From Arsukibacterium tuosuense (GTDB lineage: Bacteria > Pseudomonadota > Gammaproteobacteria > Enterobacterales > Alteromonadaceae): a stretch of DNA of 64,000 nt. Where the stretch lies: positions 310,001 through 374,000 of the forward strand of contig NZ_OBEB01000001.1 of NCBI RefSeq assembly GCF_900215315.1, in the 5' to 3' direction. Both the position numbers and the translations under genes were made by a program. Shown here one piece after another: positions 43,536 through 55,103 of this stretch. Numbering within the stretch: the stretch's first letter is position 1; every line of letters starts with the position of its first letter. Below the pieces are notes generated by a model that worked only from the letters and a program-made list of their open reading frames with translations, did no database searches and was not told the origin of the DNA.

Positions 43536-46500
43536 ATGAAAAGAATGCTAATAAACGCGACGCAGGAAGAAGAAATCCGCGTTGCTTTGGTCGATGGCCA
43601 AAAACTTTACGACCTGGACATAGAAAGCCCGGGCCATGAACAGAAAAAAGCTAACATTTACAAAGGTAAAATTACCCGGGTTGAGCCTAGCCTGGAAGCC
43701 GCTTTTGTTGACTACGGCGCTGACCGTCATGGCTTTTTACCGCTAAAAGAAATTTCCCGTGAATATTTCCCGAAAGGTTATAGCTTCGATGGCCGCCCAA
43801 ACATTAAAGAGGTGGTTAAAGAAGGTCAGGAAGTCATTATTCAGATTGATAAAGAAGAACGCGGTCAGAAAGGCGCAGCGTTAACCACTTTTATCAGTTT
43901 AGCTGGATCTTACCTGGTGTTAATGCCAAATAACCCACGAGCTGGTGGTATTTCCCGCCGGATTGAGGGCGATGAGCGTCAGGATCTGAAAGACTCTCTG
44001 GGTCAGTTAGCAATGCCTGACGGTATGGGTTTGATTGTTCGTACTGCCGGCGTTGGCAAGTCATATGAAGAGCTGGACTACGATTTAAAAGCTCTGCTGA
44101 AGCACTGGTCGGCTATTACCGACGAAGCCGCTAAGCGCCCTTCTCCGTTTTTAATCCATCAGGAAAGTAACGTAGTGTTTCGCGCTATTCGTGACTACCT
44201 GCGCCGTGATGTCGGTGAAATACTGATCGACAACCCGAAAATTTTTGAAGAAGCTAAAGTTTATATTCAGCAGTTCCGGCCTGATTTTGCTCACCGGGTA
44301 AAAATGTATGATGGCGAAGTACCGCTGTTTATGCACTACCAGATTGAAACCCAGATTGAGACGGCTTTCCGGCGTGAAGTGCGCTTGCCTTCAGGGGGTT
44401 CTATTGTTATTGATGGTACAGAAGCCCTGACAGCTGTCGATATCAACTCGTCAAAGGCCACCAAGGGTGGTGATATCGAAGAAACCGCCTTTAATACCAA
44501 CCTGGAAGCAGCCGATGAAATTGCCCGTCAATTGCGCTTGCGCGATTTGGGCGGCTTAATCGTTATCGACTTTATTGATATGACGCCGGTACGCCACCAG
44601 CGTGAAGTGGAAAACCGCTTAAAAGATGCGGTAAAACACGACCGGGCCCGGGTGCAGATTGGCCGCATTTCCCGTTTTGGTTTATTGGAAATGTCACGCC
44701 AACGGCTGCGCCCGTCACTGGGTGAATCTGCCGGCCATGTCTGTCCGCGCTGTCATGGCCGCGGCACTATTCGTGGTACCGAGAGCTCAGCGTTATCTAT
44801 TCTGCGTCTGATTGAAGAAGAAGCGATTAAAGATAACACCAGCCAGATCCACGCTCAGGTCCCGGTATCCGTTGCTACTTATCTGATGAATGAGAAACGT
44901 GAATCAGTACGTCGCATTGAGAAACGCAACGGTATCCAGATTTTCATTATTCCAAATGAACACCTGGAAACGCCTAACTATGAAGTATCACGGATCCGGA
45001 TTGATGAAGAACTGGATGACGTAAGCTACAACATGGTTAAAGCACCAGAGGTTATCAGCAAGCCCTATCAGCCAAGTGTTGAAGTGGTAAAAGAGAAACC
45101 GGCAGTATCGGCTATCAATATTGCACAGTCAGCACCGGCCCGCACTGCTCCAGCTGCGGCTTCGGCTTCAACAACAGCGGCAACTGCAGCTCAACCTGAT
45201 TTATTCAGCAAACTGAGCAAGTGGTTTAAAGGTTTAATTACCGGCAGTGAACCGACAACTGAACATAGTAAAACACCAAGTCAGCAACATACTGCCCGCA
45301 AAGAAGATAGCCGGACTAACCGTGATGGTGCACGATCTGGCCGGGATGCGGGTCGTGAAGGCAGTCGCGATACTAATCGTGATGGCGGCCGTGATGCAGC
45401 TCGTGATGGCAGTCGCGCAGATGGCAAAAATGATAATAACCGTCGGCGCAATAATAAGCGCCGCCGTCCGGACCAGGCCGATCGCGCCGTAGAGAAAGAT
45501 GATGCAGTTAGCAGCACCGTTGCCGCACCGGCCAAACAGGAACGGGCTGCGCGCCCTGCTCAGGACCGCAGTCGTCAGCAAGACGGTCGCAAACCGCAAG
45601 CTGAGCGTGTAGTTGACGCACCTGCCACTGAGCAATCTGACGAACCGAAAGAGCGCAGTGTTGCTGCAGAAAGACGTCAACGCCGTAATATGCGTAAGTC
45701 AGTGCGTCTGAATCAGACTGCTGATAATACTAACACCGATACTGCAGCAACCGAACTGCCGACGGACCCGGAGCAAGCTACTACAGCTCCACTTTCAGAT
45801 GAAAAAGTATCAGCTGAAAAAATGGTAGTTGCGGATGCGCAGGTAACAGATAGCCAGACTGAGCAAACAAGTGCTGCCCCGGCAAATGTTGAAACAGTGA
45901 CCAATACCAAGGCAACTGATATTGCAGATGAAGCGGCAACATCAATAGCTGACAAGACGGTAACTGAACAGCAAACTACGGAAGCTACAGCAAGTGAACC
46001 AACTGAAAGCGTTGCAGCACCTGAGCAGGAAGATGGTGAAGCGACCGAGCCGCGTAGCCGTAATCGTCGTTCGCCACGGCATTTACGTGCCGCTGGCCAG
46101 AAGCGGAAAAAAGATCAGCAGGAACTCGCTGCAGGCACCGAAAATGTCGCAGTAGACGACAGCGAGGCCGCTGCTGTATCAGCCGATGCATCAGCTGAAG
46201 CAGCCGCTAAGCCGGCAGCCGATGTAGCTGCAGAAGCGACGAAAGCAGCAGACATTGCTGAACCTGCAGAAAAAGCAACGGCTGATGCTGATACCAGTGT
46301 TAGTACCGAAGCTACTGCTGAAGATAATGCTGAAGCAAAAGAGAGTAAGCCAAAAAGCACTAAGGCCAGAGCCAAACCGGGCCGGCCACGCGGTAAGCGT
46401 AAAACAACTGAAACCGCCGCGGAACCAGCCGCTGAAACTGCTGCCAAAACCGCAGTAGCTGCAGCAGAGCAAGCTGCACCAGCAGTTAACGTTGAAAAAA

Positions 46501-46865
46501 GCGCACCAGAGCAATCGGAGCTGAACCTGGCTCCGGCCGAACTGACAACGACTACCGCAGCGGCTGAACAAGCTCCTGCTACGCAACCGGCACAGCAGAA
46601 ACCGGAGCAAAAAACTGAACCGAAAGCCGCAACTACCAAAGCTGCCCCGGCAAAAGCAGGTAGCCGCTTTGGAAATATGGTAGTGGCGGATATGGCCAAA
46701 CCTGCAACCAGTAGTACAGCCCCTGTTGCTGAGACTGCCAGCCCGACGACAGCGGCCAGCGCAGCAGAACGGCCTGCGGTAAGCAGCTCTAACCGGCCAG
46801 CAGGTTCTGCTTTTGCCAGACAAGCAGCCAGTGCACCAATGACTAAACCAGAAAAAGCAGAATAA
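43536..46865 (+). CDS. rne: Ribonuclease E
   Basis: 1109 residues. S1 domain at about 39-119, catalytic aspartates in [12 protein letters not shown] (about 303) and IVIDFIDM (about 346), and zinc link CPRCHGRG (about 403). The C-terminal half is low complexity: an Arg/Asp/Gly-rich patch ([20 protein letters not shown]) and long Ala/Glu/Thr stretches, the disordered scaffold on which the degradosome assembles. Main endonuclease of mRNA decay and tRNA/rRNA processing. Confidence 0.97.
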   Translation: MKRMLINATQEEEIRVALVDGQKLYDLDIESPGHEQKKANIYKGKITRVEPSLEAAFVDYGADRHGFLPLKEISREYFPKGYSFDGRPNIKEVVKEGQEVIIQIDKEERGQKGAALTTFISLAGSYLVLMPNNPRAGGISRRIEGDERQDLKDSLGQLAMPDGMGLIVRTAGVGKSYEELDYDLKALLKHWSAITDEAAKRPSPFLIHQESNVVFRAIRDYLRRDVGEILIDNPKIFEEAKVYIQQFRPDFAHRVKMYDGEVPLFMHYQIETQIETAFRREVRLPSGGSIVIDGTEALTAVDINSSKATKGGDIEETAFNTNLEAADEIARQLRLRDLGGLIVIDFIDMTPVRHQREVENRLKDAVKHDRARVQIGRISRFGLLEMSRQRLRPSLGESAGHVCPRCHGRGTIRGTESSALSILRLIEEEAIKDNTSQIHAQVPVSVATYLMNEKRESVRRIEKRNGIQIFIIPNEHLETPNYEVSRIRIDEELDDVSYNMVKAPEVISKPYQPSVEVVKEKPAVSAINIAQSAPARTAPAAASASTTAATAAQPDLFSKLSKWFKGLITGSEPTTEHSKTPSQQHTARKEDSRTNRDGARSGRDAGREGSRDTNRDGGRDAARDGSRADGKNDNNRRRNNKRRRPDQADRAVEKDDAVSSTVAAPAKQERAARPAQDRSRQQDGRKPQAERVVDAPATEQSDEPKERSVAAERRQRRNMRKSVRLNQTADNTNTDTAATELPTDPEQATTAPLSDEKVSAEKMVVADAQVTDSQTEQTSAAPANVETVTNTKATDIADEAATSIADKTVTEQQTTEATASEPTESVAAPEQEDGEATEPRSRNRRSPRHLRAAGQKRKKDQQELAAGTENVAVDDSEAAAVSADASAEAAAKPAADVAAEATKAADIAEPAEKATADADTSVSTEATAEDNAEAKESKPKSTKARAKPGRPRGKRKTTETAAEPAAETAAKTAVAAAEQAAPAVNVEKSAPEQSELNLAPAELTTTTAAAEQAPATQPAQQKPEQKTEPKAATTKAAPAKAGSRFGNMVVADMAKPATSSTAPVAETASPTTAASAAERPAVSSSNRPAGSAFARQAASAPMTKPEKAE

Positions 46866-46888
46866 AAAAAGCCCCCGGTTGCGGGGGC
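46864..46888 (-). terminator. GC-rich hairpin with minus-strand T-tract
   Basis: GCCCCCGGTTGCGGGGGC followed on the minus strand by seven T. A back-up terminator for the porin transcript. Confidence 0.6.
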
Positions 46889-46910
46889 GGTTCTGTAACA
46901 TTCGTTTAAT

Positions 46911-46940
46911 AAAAAAAACCAGCCTGACAGCTGGTTTTTT
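46911..46940. terminator. Bidirectional terminator between rne and the porin
   Basis: AACCAGC-CTGACA-GCTGGTT with eight A before and eight T after, so it can end both rne and the convergent porin transcript. Confidence 0.85.
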
Positions 46941-46944
46941 TTAT

Positions 46945-48108
46945 TTAGAAGTCGTATTTGGCACTGAACTGCAAGCGATGCATATCGCCATCTAAACCTG
47001 ATTCAACTTCGCGGTTAGCAAGTTTGTATTCAACTCCAAACATCAGTTTCTTCGCGGCCTGATAAATCAGGTTCGTTGTCCAGCTACTGGTTGTCTTCGT
47101 TACGCCAGCACCGGTTAACGCAATGTCGTTATCAACGCTTAACATCGAATACACCAGATTACTGCGCCACTGACTGTTCCAGTTGTGACGATAGGCGATA
47201 GCAAACGCGGTAGAATCGATGGCATCCAACTCGTTTGTGCCATCAAGCACAGCACCGTTAGCAGTATTTAAGCCAATATAGCGGCCTACACCAGAACCGG
47301 TAGTGGCTGTGATCCGGATGTCATTATTATTGGCCAACAAAATTTTGGCGGTCGCACTTAACCCAAAAGCTGAAGTTGTTGTGTCAATAGTGGCGGTTTC
47401 ATAGGCCAGTTGCCGAACCAGCGCCGATACAGACCAGTTACCCCACTCTGTCTTCTTGCCATATTTAAACACCAGATCCGGCGTTGCATTATCATCTGTA
47501 GTAATGCGGCCGCCGCCACCAAAAGGTGTTACCGTGGTTTCAGGGTTTTCAATTGCGACCTGGAAGTTGCCGCTGGTATAGCGAATTTGCGCCTGACGGG
47601 CAAACGGCATAGCATCAGTATTACCGATAAAGTCGAGCGTATCCGGCAATGCGCTTAAATCCATAAAGGTTGACCAGGTTTGGCCGAACAACCAACCGTC
47701 GTAAGTAATAAATGCCTGGCGGAGCCTTGGAGAATAACTGTTGGTGATCCGCTCATCGCCCCCGGCCGTTGCCAGGAAATCAAGCTCAATATGGCCACCA
47801 AGGGTTTTGCCGTTTTCAAGTTGGGTGGTGGTTTTAAAGAAAAAGCGCGACTGACGGGCATGAAAGTCAAAGGTTCCGCCCTCATCAGCGCCACCAACCG
47901 GTGTCAGGCTGGGAATATAAAAATCTCTGCCAATACCAGTTGCTATCTGGCCATCTGAGCTGTCGGTATACATTGCATCAAGTTTAACGTAGCCACCAAA
48001 GGTTACATCAGTATCACCAATATTAAAGCCGTTGGCCTGGACACTGCCGGCAGATAACGCCAGCGCAATAGCTGTCGTCAGGGCGCTTAGGGTCTTTCTC
48101 TGTCTCAT
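46945..48108 (-). CDS. DcaP-like outer-membrane porin
   Basis: 387 residues. Signal peptide to about residue 25 (ALALSAGSVQA), then alternating strands of a beta barrel starting VTFGGYVKLDAMY and ending with a terminal aromatic, SAKYDF. ARQSRFFFKTTT, FGQTWSTFMD and FARQAQIRYTSG are typical of the DcaP group. Probably takes up small acids; divergent from acs, which fits a role in acetate or carboxylate uptake (inference). Confidence 0.88.
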   Translation of the reverse strand: MRQRKTLSALTTAIALALSAGSVQANGFNIGDTDVTFGGYVKLDAMYTDSSDGQIATGIGRDFYIPSLTPVGGADEGGTFDFHARQSRFFFKTTTQLENGKTLGGHIELDFLATAGGDERITNSYSPRLRQAFITYDGWLFGQTWSTFMDLSALPDTLDFIGNTDAMPFARQAQIRYTSGNFQVAIENPETTVTPFGGGGRITTDDNATPDLVFKYGKKTEWGNWSVSALVRQLAYETATIDTTTSAFGLSATAKILLANNNDIRITATTGSGVGRYIGLNTANGAVLDGTNELDAIDSTAFAIAYRHNWNSQWRSNLVYSMLSVDNDIALTGAGVTKTTSSWTTNLIYQAAKKLMFGVEYKLANREVESGLDGDMHRLQFSAKYDF

Positions 48109-48244
48109 CTGAAGTTCTCCATCTTTATTATTGTAATAACATCTGGTTTGCGTTATTTGGATTTTGACGGTACAACTTTGGGTGACAGTCTGTATCTTCG
48201 CAATTAGCCTTTAGTCGCAGTTAGCGCAATGGCTAATACTTGGC

Positions 48245-48258
48245 TAGACTATGGTCTA
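48245..48258. promoter_or_regulatory. Palindrome TAGACTATGGTCTA upstream of acs and porin
   Basis: Near-perfect inverted repeat about 80 bases before acs in the divergent gap. Its centre GACTATGGTC matches GACTAAAGTC (54756-54765) in front of the symporter operon, so it may bind the neighbouring CrbR-like regulator. Confidence 0.4.
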
Positions 48259-48339
48259 ATTTCATTTGTAGTGTCATTTCGATAGAAAGTAACCAGTTAT
48301 AAATTCTTATATTAATACTGCAGATCCACAGGGGAAACT

Positions 48340-50295
48340 ATGTCACATCCAAGCCTTTATCCGGTAAGTGCGACGGCCAAAGCCAGAACACATATAACAG
48401 ATGATATTTATCAGGAGATGTACCGCCAGTCGGTTGAGCAACCTGAACAATTCTGGGCTGAACAGGGTAAGCGTCTTGATTGGATCACGCCGTACAGCAA
48501 GATTAAAGATACCAGTTTTGAATTAGGTAAGGTTAAAGTTAACTGGTTCAGCGATGGCATCTTAAACGCCAGTTATAACTGTCTGGATCGCCACCTGGCA
48601 AGCCGCGCCGATCAGGTCGCATTTTACTGGGAAGGTGATGAACCAGGCGTCCAGAAAACTGTGAGCTACCAGCAGTTGTATGATCAGGTATGCGCCCTGG
48701 CCAACGGTATGAAGTCATTAGGGATTAAAAAAGGTGATCGGGTAACTATTTATCTGCCGATGATCCCGGAAGCTGCCGTTGCCTTGCTGGCCTGTGCCAG
48801 AATTGGTGCCGTGCACTCAGTTGTGTTTGCCGGTTTCTCTCCCGACGCCCTAGGTAACAGAATTGTCGATTGCGATTCCAAATTGGTTATTACCTCAGAT
48901 CAGGCACTGCGTGGTAACAGAGCAACCCATTTAAAAGACAACACCGATGCGGCGCTGGGCCACCTGGGCAGCGACAGTCCGGTGCAAAATGTTATCGTAG
49001 TAAAACACGTTGGCAAAAATATCGATTTTCACCCGGCACGGGATGTCTGGTACCACGAGCTGGTCGCCAACCAGAGTAAAACCTGTGAACCAGAGCCAAT
49101 GAACGCCGAAGACCCACTGTTTATTTTGTATACGTCGGGGTCGACCGGTAAACCAAAAGGCGTATTACATACTACTGGTGGTTATCTGGTTTATGCTGCG
49201 ATGACCCATCAGTATGTATTTGATTATCATGATGGTGACATCTACTGGTGTGCAGCGGACGTTGGCTGGGTTACCGGCCACAGTTACATCATTTACGGGC
49301 CGCTGGCTAATGGCGCCAGCAGCGTCATGTTTGAAGGCGTGCCTACCTACCCGAGCGTTAAACGTATTGCCCAGATAGTCGATAAGTATCAGGTTAATAT
49401 CCTTTACACTGCCCCTACTGCGATCCGGGCCTTAATGGCCCATGGCGACAGCCCGGTTGAAGGGGCCAACTTAAGCTCACTGAAGATACTGGGTAGCGTT
49501 GGCGAACCGATAAATCCGGAAGCCTGGAACTGGTATTACGAGAAAGTTGGTAGCAGTCAGTGCCCCATTGTTGATACCTGGTGGCAAACTGAAACCGGTG
49601 GCATTTTAATTACGCCATTACCGGGTGCCACGGCATTAAAGCCAGGCTCTGCCACCCGGCCATTCTTCGGGGTTAAACCGGCAATTGTCGACAACGAAGG
49701 TAAACTTCTGGACGGTGTCGCAGAAGGTAATCTGGTTATCCTGGACAGCTGGCCTGGTCAGATGCGCACGCTATACGGTGATCATGACAGATTTGAGCAA
49801 ACTTACTTCAGTACCTATGCCGGCATGTACTTTACCGGTGATGGTGCCAGACGCGATGAAGACGGCTACTACTGGCTTACCGGTCGGGTAGACGATGTGC
49901 TGAATATTTCTGGTCATCGGCTGGGCACCGCAGAAATTGAAAGTTGTCTGGTCGCCCACGATGCCATTGCCGAAGCTGCCGTGGTCGGTTACCCGCACGA
50001 TATTAAAGGCCAGGGTATTTATGTTTATGTCACTCCCAGAGTTGGCGTTGAACCCAGCGAAGAGCTGACTAAAGCGATCAGAGCCTGGGTTCGGGAAGAA
50101 ATATCACCGATTGCCACCCCGGATTTAGTGCAATGGGCGCCGTCTGGCTTACCCAAAACCCGCTCGGGTAAAATAATGCGGCGCATTCTGCGCAAAATTG
50201 CGGCGAACGAACATGACCAGTTAGGTGATATTTCTACTCTGGCAGACCCATCTGTAGTTGAAATTTTAGTGAATAACCGTTTAAATCGTAAGTAA
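48340..50295 (+). CDS. acs: Acetyl-CoA synthetase
   Basis: 651 residues, the standard length. ATP/AMP signature [15 protein letters not shown], adenylate motif WWQTETGG, hinge [11 protein letters not shown], and the acetylated regulatory lysine in TRSGKIMRR (about 610). Activates acetate. Ends before a terminator; the regulator downstream is probably transcribed separately. Confidence 0.97.
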   Translation: MSHPSLYPVSATAKARTHITDDIYQEMYRQSVEQPEQFWAEQGKRLDWITPYSKIKDTSFELGKVKVNWFSDGILNASYNCLDRHLASRADQVAFYWEGDEPGVQKTVSYQQLYDQVCALANGMKSLGIKKGDRVTIYLPMIPEAAVALLACARIGAVHSVVFAGFSPDALGNRIVDCDSKLVITSDQALRGNRATHLKDNTDAALGHLGSDSPVQNVIVVKHVGKNIDFHPARDVWYHELVANQSKTCEPEPMNAEDPLFILYTSGSTGKPKGVLHTTGGYLVYAAMTHQYVFDYHDGDIYWCAADVGWVTGHSYIIYGPLANGASSVMFEGVPTYPSVKRIAQIVDKYQVNILYTAPTAIRALMAHGDSPVEGANLSSLKILGSVGEPINPEAWNWYYEKVGSSQCPIVDTWWQTETGGILITPLPGATALKPGSATRPFFGVKPAIVDNEGKLLDGVAEGNLVILDSWPGQMRTLYGDHDRFEQTYFSTYAGMYFTGDGARRDEDGYYWLTGRVDDVLNISGHRLGTAEIESCLVAHDAIAEAAVVGYPHDIKGQGIYVYVTPRVGVEPSEELTKAIRAWVREEISPIATPDLVQWAPSGLPKTRSGKIMRRILRKIAANEHDQLGDISTLADPSVVEILVNNRLNRK

Positions 50296-50336
50296 GGCAA
50301 AAACAGCGTAAGCTTACGTTGTTCCAGTTGCAGCAA

Positions 50337-50358
50337 AAAGGCCGCTATTGCGGCCTTT
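50337..50358 (+). terminator. Terminator after acs
   Basis: AAAGGCCGC-TATT-GCGGCCTTT stem in the gap between acs and the response regulator; an extra palindrome CGTAAGCTTACG lies at 50307-50318. Confidence 0.65.
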
Positions 50359-50396
50359 ATAATAATTACAATTCTGGACCTTACCGGAGGATTTAT

Positions 50397-51071
50397 ATGG
50401 CAAAGCTTATCGTTGCTGACGACCATCCGTTGTTTCGCAATGCGCTGATTAATGCGATAAGCAGTACCTTTGTCACTAAGGCGACCATCGAAACTGATAG
50501 TTTCGAGACCACCTGCACTGCATTGGAACAACACCCCGACACTGATCTGCTGTTACTGGACTTACATATGCCCGGCAATTGTGGCTTTCTGGGTTTAATC
50601 CAGTTACGTAAAAACTACCCCAGCCTGCCGATAGTGGTCATATCCGCCAGTGAAGAGTTAGACGTGATCCGGCGGGTGATCGCTTTTGGTGCCTCAGCTT
50701 ACATTCCCAAGTCTGCCAACCCGGTAGATATCAGTACGGCATTAAATGCAGTGCTGGCCGGCGAGCTTTGGGTACCAGCCAGCCTGCACAAAGCGGTATT
50801 TCAGGAACAAAGTGCCGGCGAGGATTTAGACTTAGCAGCCAAAGTGGCCCAGCTTACCCAGCAACAATACAAGGTATTGTATTACTTAACCGAAGGCTGG
50901 CTGAATAAACAAATTGCCTACGATTTGCATATTTCGGAAGCGACAGTTAAAGCGCATATTACTGCTATTTTTCGCAAGCTTGGCTGCACCAACCGGACTC
51001 AGGTGGTTATTCAGGCCCAGCGTCTGACCTTAGAACCGCCGGTAGACCGAGCCATGGCGCAGCAACGCTGA
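50397..51071 (+). CDS. LuxR-family response regulator (CrbR/ErdR-like)
   Basis: 224 residues from ATG 50397 with GGAGG six bases upstream. Receiver domain with phospho-Asp D55 (LLLDLHMPG) and LuxR helix-turn-helix near 165-195 (NKQIAYDLHISEATVKAHIT). The place between acs and a transporter-type hybrid kinase matches CrbSR of Vibrio and MxtR/ErdR of Pseudomonas, which turn on acs for acetate use. Function by context. Confidence 0.85.
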   Translation: MAKLIVADDHPLFRNALINAISSTFVTKATIETDSFETTCTALEQHPDTDLLLLDLHMPGNCGFLGLIQLRKNYPSLPIVVISASEELDVIRRVIAFGASAYIPKSANPVDISTALNAVLAGELWVPASLHKAVFQEQSAGEDLDLAAKVAQLTQQQYKVLYYLTEGWLNKQIAYDLHISEATVKAHITAIFRKLGCTNRTQVVIQAQRLTLEPPVDRAMAQQR

Positions 51072-51124
51072 GCTAAGCAAAAGCCTGTCAGCAAATTACA
51101 ATTGTTGCCGGATGATAATCATCG

Positions 51125-54100
51125 TTACGGCAACTGTTTGCTGCGTTTAAGCATTTTAAAGTGATTGAGGCTGGCTCTGAGTGCACCTGGTTTAATTGGC
51201 TTGGCCAGATACATCAGGCCTGCTGCCTTCGCCTGCGCAGCTAAATCTGCCTGAGGTGATGCCGACACCAGAATGCCGCCGACTTCGCCCCACAACGGTT
51301 TTATTTGCTGATATAAATCCAGGCCATTAGCTTGCTGGCCTAACTGATAGTCTATTAACATCACGTCGGGTGCTGCTGCCGTGCGGGCGTAATCAAGCAG
51401 CTCCTGTTCATCGTAAAAACAATTTACCTCAGCTATTTGCCACTGCTCCAGTAATACCTTTAATGCCGCAAGGTTAGCAGCATCATCATCGATACACACC
51501 ACCGTTAAGCCTGGTAAAGGCCGTTGTTGCGCCTGCGGTCCCGGTAATGGCAATACTGTGCGCTGCTGCAGCGCCAAAGGTAAACTGATACTGAACAACG
51601 TCCCCTTGCCGGGCCAGGAGCGGACAGCTAACGGATGATCCAGTAATTTTGCCATCCGGTGCACTACCCCCAGCCCCAGACCTACGCCCTGCTGGCCTTT
51701 CGCTGTTGCATCTATCCGGTAAAAGTCTTCAAAAATCCGTTCTAAATCATAGGGTGAAATGCCAGGGCCGGTATCCCATACCTGAACAATTATCCGGTCC
51801 TTTCTTTTTCGGCAACCAAGTAAAATTCGCCCTTTTACCGTATATTTAAGCGCATTTGATAACAGATTCTGTAAAATTCGCCGTAAGTAGGTCGAGTCTG
51901 TCTGGACATTGTACTCGGCCATCCGTACTTTCAACGCCAGGCCTTTCTGGCTGGCTACCAGACTGTACTCGTCTGCCAGCTGCGACAGCAACTCTTTCAG
52001 TGCTACAGGCTGTACATCAGGTTGTAACTTACCATCATCCAGTTTGGCAATTTCCAGTAAGGTAGAAATCAGCTCTTCAGAAGCTTTTAAAGAATTATCG
52101 AGCTGAGCCAGGATCGATTTTTGCTGCTGTTTTTCCTGAGCGCCACTCAGGGCAGCGGTAAACAACCGGGCGGCGTTTAATGGTTGCAGAATATCGTGGC
52201 TGGCCAACGCCAGGAACCGGGTTTTGGAGGCATTAGCCGCCTCAGCTTCAGCTTTTGCCTGTAAAAGTTGCTGCTCGGTTGCACGTCTCCGCCCTACTTC
52301 TGCCAACAGTTCGTGGTTTATATCTGAGATAGTCTGGGTGCGTTCCTGTACCCGTTCTTCCAGATGTTGCTTGGCCTCTGCCAGAGCCTGCACTGCTTTT
52401 ACATGCTCAGAAATATCAGTAAAGCTGGTTACGAAACCCCCACCCGGAATGGGATTACCGCGCATTTCAATGACCCGGCCATCGGGGCGTACCCGCTGAA
52501 ACACATGGGCGGTACCTTTTTGCATATGGGTGATGCGCTTTTCAACGTGCTCATCCGGATCGCCAGGGCCGCAAAGTCCCCGCTCTGCGTTCAGTCTGAC
52601 AATATCAGCGACCGGCCGGCCTACTCTGACCATGCCCTCAGGGTAGCTGAACATTTCCAGATAAGCTTTATTCCAGGCAACCAGTTTCAGTTCCCGGTCG
52701 ACCACACTGACCCCCTGGCTTAAATGCTCCAGGGTCGAGAACAATATTTTACGGGAGAACTGAATAGCCTGGGTTGTATCATCAAATAAGGTGACCACAT
52801 CTTCAAAACCAAGCTGCCGCCCCTCCAGCACTGCGTTGACCATGGCCGAGGCAGATGACGCACCAATAACCCCTGCCAGCTCCCGCTCAACATGCTCTAC
52901 CAGGCCCACTGTTGGCAGGTCATCCAGTTGCAGATTGAGTTTGTTTTTCCGACCAAATTCGGCCAGACACTCAATAGCCCGGCTGGTACCGACAAAACGT
53001 TCCAGCAATATTTTTAAATCCGCATTGTGAATGCGGATCCGCCGGGCTGGTGTATCCTGATGATTAATGGGCAGGTTAGGCTTAACAAAAGCCACCGCCT
53101 GCAACCGGTCCTGCAGGTTAACGTTGCTCAGCAGCGAAACGATAATATAAGCCAGAATATTAAAACCGAGTGACAACAGCACACCATGACTAAGGCTATC
53201 CAGGGTAATACCAAACATCCCGGTAGGTGACAGCCAATGCATGCCCAGTAGCCCCTGCTGCATAATGTCGCTGTTAATCACCCCTGCATTAACCAGCTGC
53301 GGTAGCATCAGGGTATAGAACCACAATACCAGGCCTAAACTAAGGCCGGCGTATACGCCCCAGGCATTACCGCGCCGCCAGTACAAACCACCCAGAACCG
53401 CTGGCGCCAGTTGTATTGCTAATGCAAACGCCAGCAAACCGGTTTCAGCCAGCTCATAGTTGCGGGCAAATATCTGATAGTAAAAATAGGATAAGCCCAT
53501 CACCAGCAAAATCATGGCCCGGCGCACCAGCAAAATCAGTAAACTGTAATCATGTGGCATGCCTTTACGGCGATTAGATTGCAGTAAACTGGGCATGACC
53601 ACGTCATTACTGATCATGGTACTCAGGGCTAACGTCGCAATAATAATCATTGAAGTGCCGGCAGAAAAACCACCAATAAAAACCAGCACACTTAAACTGT
53701 TCCAGCCAGACTGCGCCGGGATCAGCAGCACAAAGCTGTCGGCCTGTGACAGCATTGCCGGAAACATCTGCATACCAGCGACCGCGAGCGGCACTACTAC
53801 TATGGTAACCAGCAGCAGGTAACCGGAAAACCAGCGTCTGGCATGACGAAGATGATGGTGAGAGACATTTTCAACAAAAGCGACATGAAATTGCCGCGGT
53901 AATAAAAATACCGCGGCCATCGCCAGCAGGGTTTTGGTAATAAATTCAACGATGCCGGAGGTGCTGTAATTAGCCTGCTGGCTACTGGCATGCGCTGCAA
54001 ACGCCCGCAGCACATTTTGCTCTTTGTCCAGAATAAAAACATATACCGCAATAGCCAGGGTTAACAGCGCAAACAGTTTCACCACAGATTCAAATGCTAT

Positions 54101-54679
54101 CGCTACCATTACGCCACGGTTTTGCTCGGTTAAATGCAGCTTGCGGGTACCAAATAAAATCGCAAAAAACGCCATGGCAATGGCACTGAGTAAGGCGCTG
54201 TCCTGATACCAGTTATCGGCAATATCAGTAAAATCGCCCCCCAGTAACACCTGATACGAGCTGGCCACCGCTTTTAACTGCAACGAAATATAAGGCACTA
54301 CCACAATCAGGCAGATAATCGCGGAAAACATCGCAATGTTTTTGCGCTTGCCATAACGGGCAGCAATAAAATCGGCTATCGAGGTAACATTTTGTTTTTT
54401 CGAAACATATAACAGTTTGAATAAGAACGGCTGGCCGAAAACAAACAGTAAAATGGGCCCGAGATAAATAGGAATATAGTCCCAACCGCGGGTTACAGCG
54501 GTGCCAACCGCACCGTAATAGGTCCAGGAAGTGCAGTAGACCGCCAGTGCCAGGCTATAAATCAGCCCACCATACTTTCGTATAAGCCGGTCATCCGCGT
54601 GGCGTTCACCCCAGTTGGCAATCCAGAATAAACCCCCGACGTAAATCAGCGCCAATAAGGCGACAGTCCATGCCGTCAC
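51125..54679 (-). CDS. Hybrid histidine kinase with SSS-transporter sensor (CrbS/MxtR-like)
   Basis: 1184 residues from a GTG with AGGAG six bases upstream. The first 500 or so residues are a sodium:solute symporter-like domain of about 13 spans. Then a PAS domain (QGVSVVDRELKLVAWNKAYL), coiled coil, HisKA with LALASHDILQPLNAARLF, HATPase (LLSNALKYT, DTGPGISP, GVGLGLGVVHRMAKLL) and a C-terminal receiver (VVCIDDDAANL, VMLIDYQLG). Probably senses acetate or its uptake and signals to the convergent regulator. Confidence 0.9.
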   Translation of the reverse strand: MTAWTVALLALIYVGGLFWIANWGERHADDRLIRKYGGLIYSLALAVYCTSWTYYGAVGTAVTRGWDYIPIYLGPILLFVFGQPFLFKLLYVSKKQNVTSIADFIAARYGKRKNIAMFSAIICLIVVVPYISLQLKAVASSYQVLLGGDFTDIADNWYQDSALLSAIAMAFFAILFGTRKLHLTEQNRGVMVAIAFESVVKLFALLTLAIAVYVFILDKEQNVLRAFAAHASSQQANYSTSGIVEFITKTLLAMAAVFLLPRQFHVAFVENVSHHHLRHARRWFSGYLLLVTIVVVPLAVAGMQMFPAMLSQADSFVLLIPAQSGWNSLSVLVFIGGFSAGTSMIIIATLALSTMISNDVVMPSLLQSNRRKGMPHDYSLLILLVRRAMILLVMGLSYFYYQIFARNYELAETGLLAFALAIQLAPAVLGGLYWRRGNAWGVYAGLSLGLVLWFYTLMLPQLVNAGVINSDIMQQGLLGMHWLSPTGMFGITLDSLSHGVLLSLGFNILAYIIVSLLSNVNLQDRLQAVAFVKPNLPINHQDTPARRIRIHNADLKILLERFVGTSRAIECLAEFGRKNKLNLQLDDLPTVGLVEHVERELAGVIGASSASAMVNAVLEGRQLGFEDVVTLFDDTTQAIQFSRKILFSTLEHLSQGVSVVDRELKLVAWNKAYLEMFSYPEGMVRVGRPVADIVRLNAERGLCGPGDPDEHVEKRITHMQKGTAHVFQRVRPDGRVIEMRGNPIPGGGFVTSFTDISEHVKAVQALAEAKQHLEERVQERTQTISDINHELLAEVGRRRATEQQLLQAKAEAEAANASKTRFLALASHDILQPLNAARLFTAALSGAQEKQQQKSILAQLDNSLKASEELISTLLEIAKLDDGKLQPDVQPVALKELLSQLADEYSLVASQKGLALKVRMAEYNVQTDSTYLRRILQNLLSNALKYTVKGRILLGCRKRKDRIIVQVWDTGPGISPYDLERIFEDFYRIDATAKGQQGVGLGLGVVHRMAKLLDHPLAVRSWPGKGTLFSISLPLALQQRTVLPLPGPQAQQRPLPGLTVVCIDDDAANLAALKVLLEQWQIAEVNCFYDEQELLDYARTAAAPDVMLIDYQLGQQANGLDLYQQIKPLWGEVGGILVSASPQADLAAQAKAAGLMYLAKPIKPGALRASLNHFKMLKRSKQLP

Positions 54680-54754
54680 TGCTTTCTCCTACGTTCTGAA
54701 TAGCGATACTTTGAGCCGCAACATCCCCGCTGTCAATCTCTGGCCATCAGGCTT

Positions 54755-54766
54755 CGACTAAAGTCG
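54755..54766. promoter_or_regulatory. Palindrome CGACTAAAGTCG between crbS-like gene and symporter operon
   Basis: Perfect outer arms CGACT / AGTCG in the 152-base divergent gap. Centre matches the site in front of acs (GACTA-NN... GTC pattern). Candidate regulator site. Confidence 0.4.
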
Positions 54767-54831
54767 GGCTGGCGCGCAAGGTAACTGCTGCTAGATTAAC
54801 AATGCTCGATAAAAATAACTAAAGGAGAAAT

Positions 54832-55098
54832 ATGATGGCGGACCATACAAAGAACGCCCAGGCTTATTGGCGAGCGAACCTTCGCTTGATCATTATCAGT
54901 CTGGCGATATGGGCATTAGTGTCCTATGGCTTTGGCATTTTGCTGCGGCCAATGTTGGCAGGCATTCCGGTGGGTGGCACAGACCTGGGTTTCTGGTTTG
55001 CGCAACAGGGTTCAATTTTAACCTTTATCGCTTTGATCTTCTTCTACGCCTGGAGAATGAACAAACTCGATAAGGAATTCGGCGTGGACGAGGAGTAA
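54832..55098 (+). CDS. DUF4212 small symporter subunit
   Basis: 88 residues with two hydrophobic spans (IIISLAIWALVSYGFGILL and GSILTFIALIFFYAW) and the family GFWFAQQGS motif. AGGAG lies before a doubled ATG; translation may start at 54835. Always found just before the VC_2705-type symporter, with which it probably forms a complex. Confidence 0.9.
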   Translation: MMADHTKNAQAYWRANLRLIIISLAIWALVSYGFGILLRPMLAGIPVGGTDLGFWFAQQGSILTFIALIFFYAWRMNKLDKEFGVDEE

Positions 55099-55103
55099 GC
55101 AGG

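Noticed and set aside
45234-46901. Long antisense reading frames opposite the rne tail
   Set aside because: They arise from the repetitive Ala/Glu/Thr codons of RNase E; no starts or domains support them.
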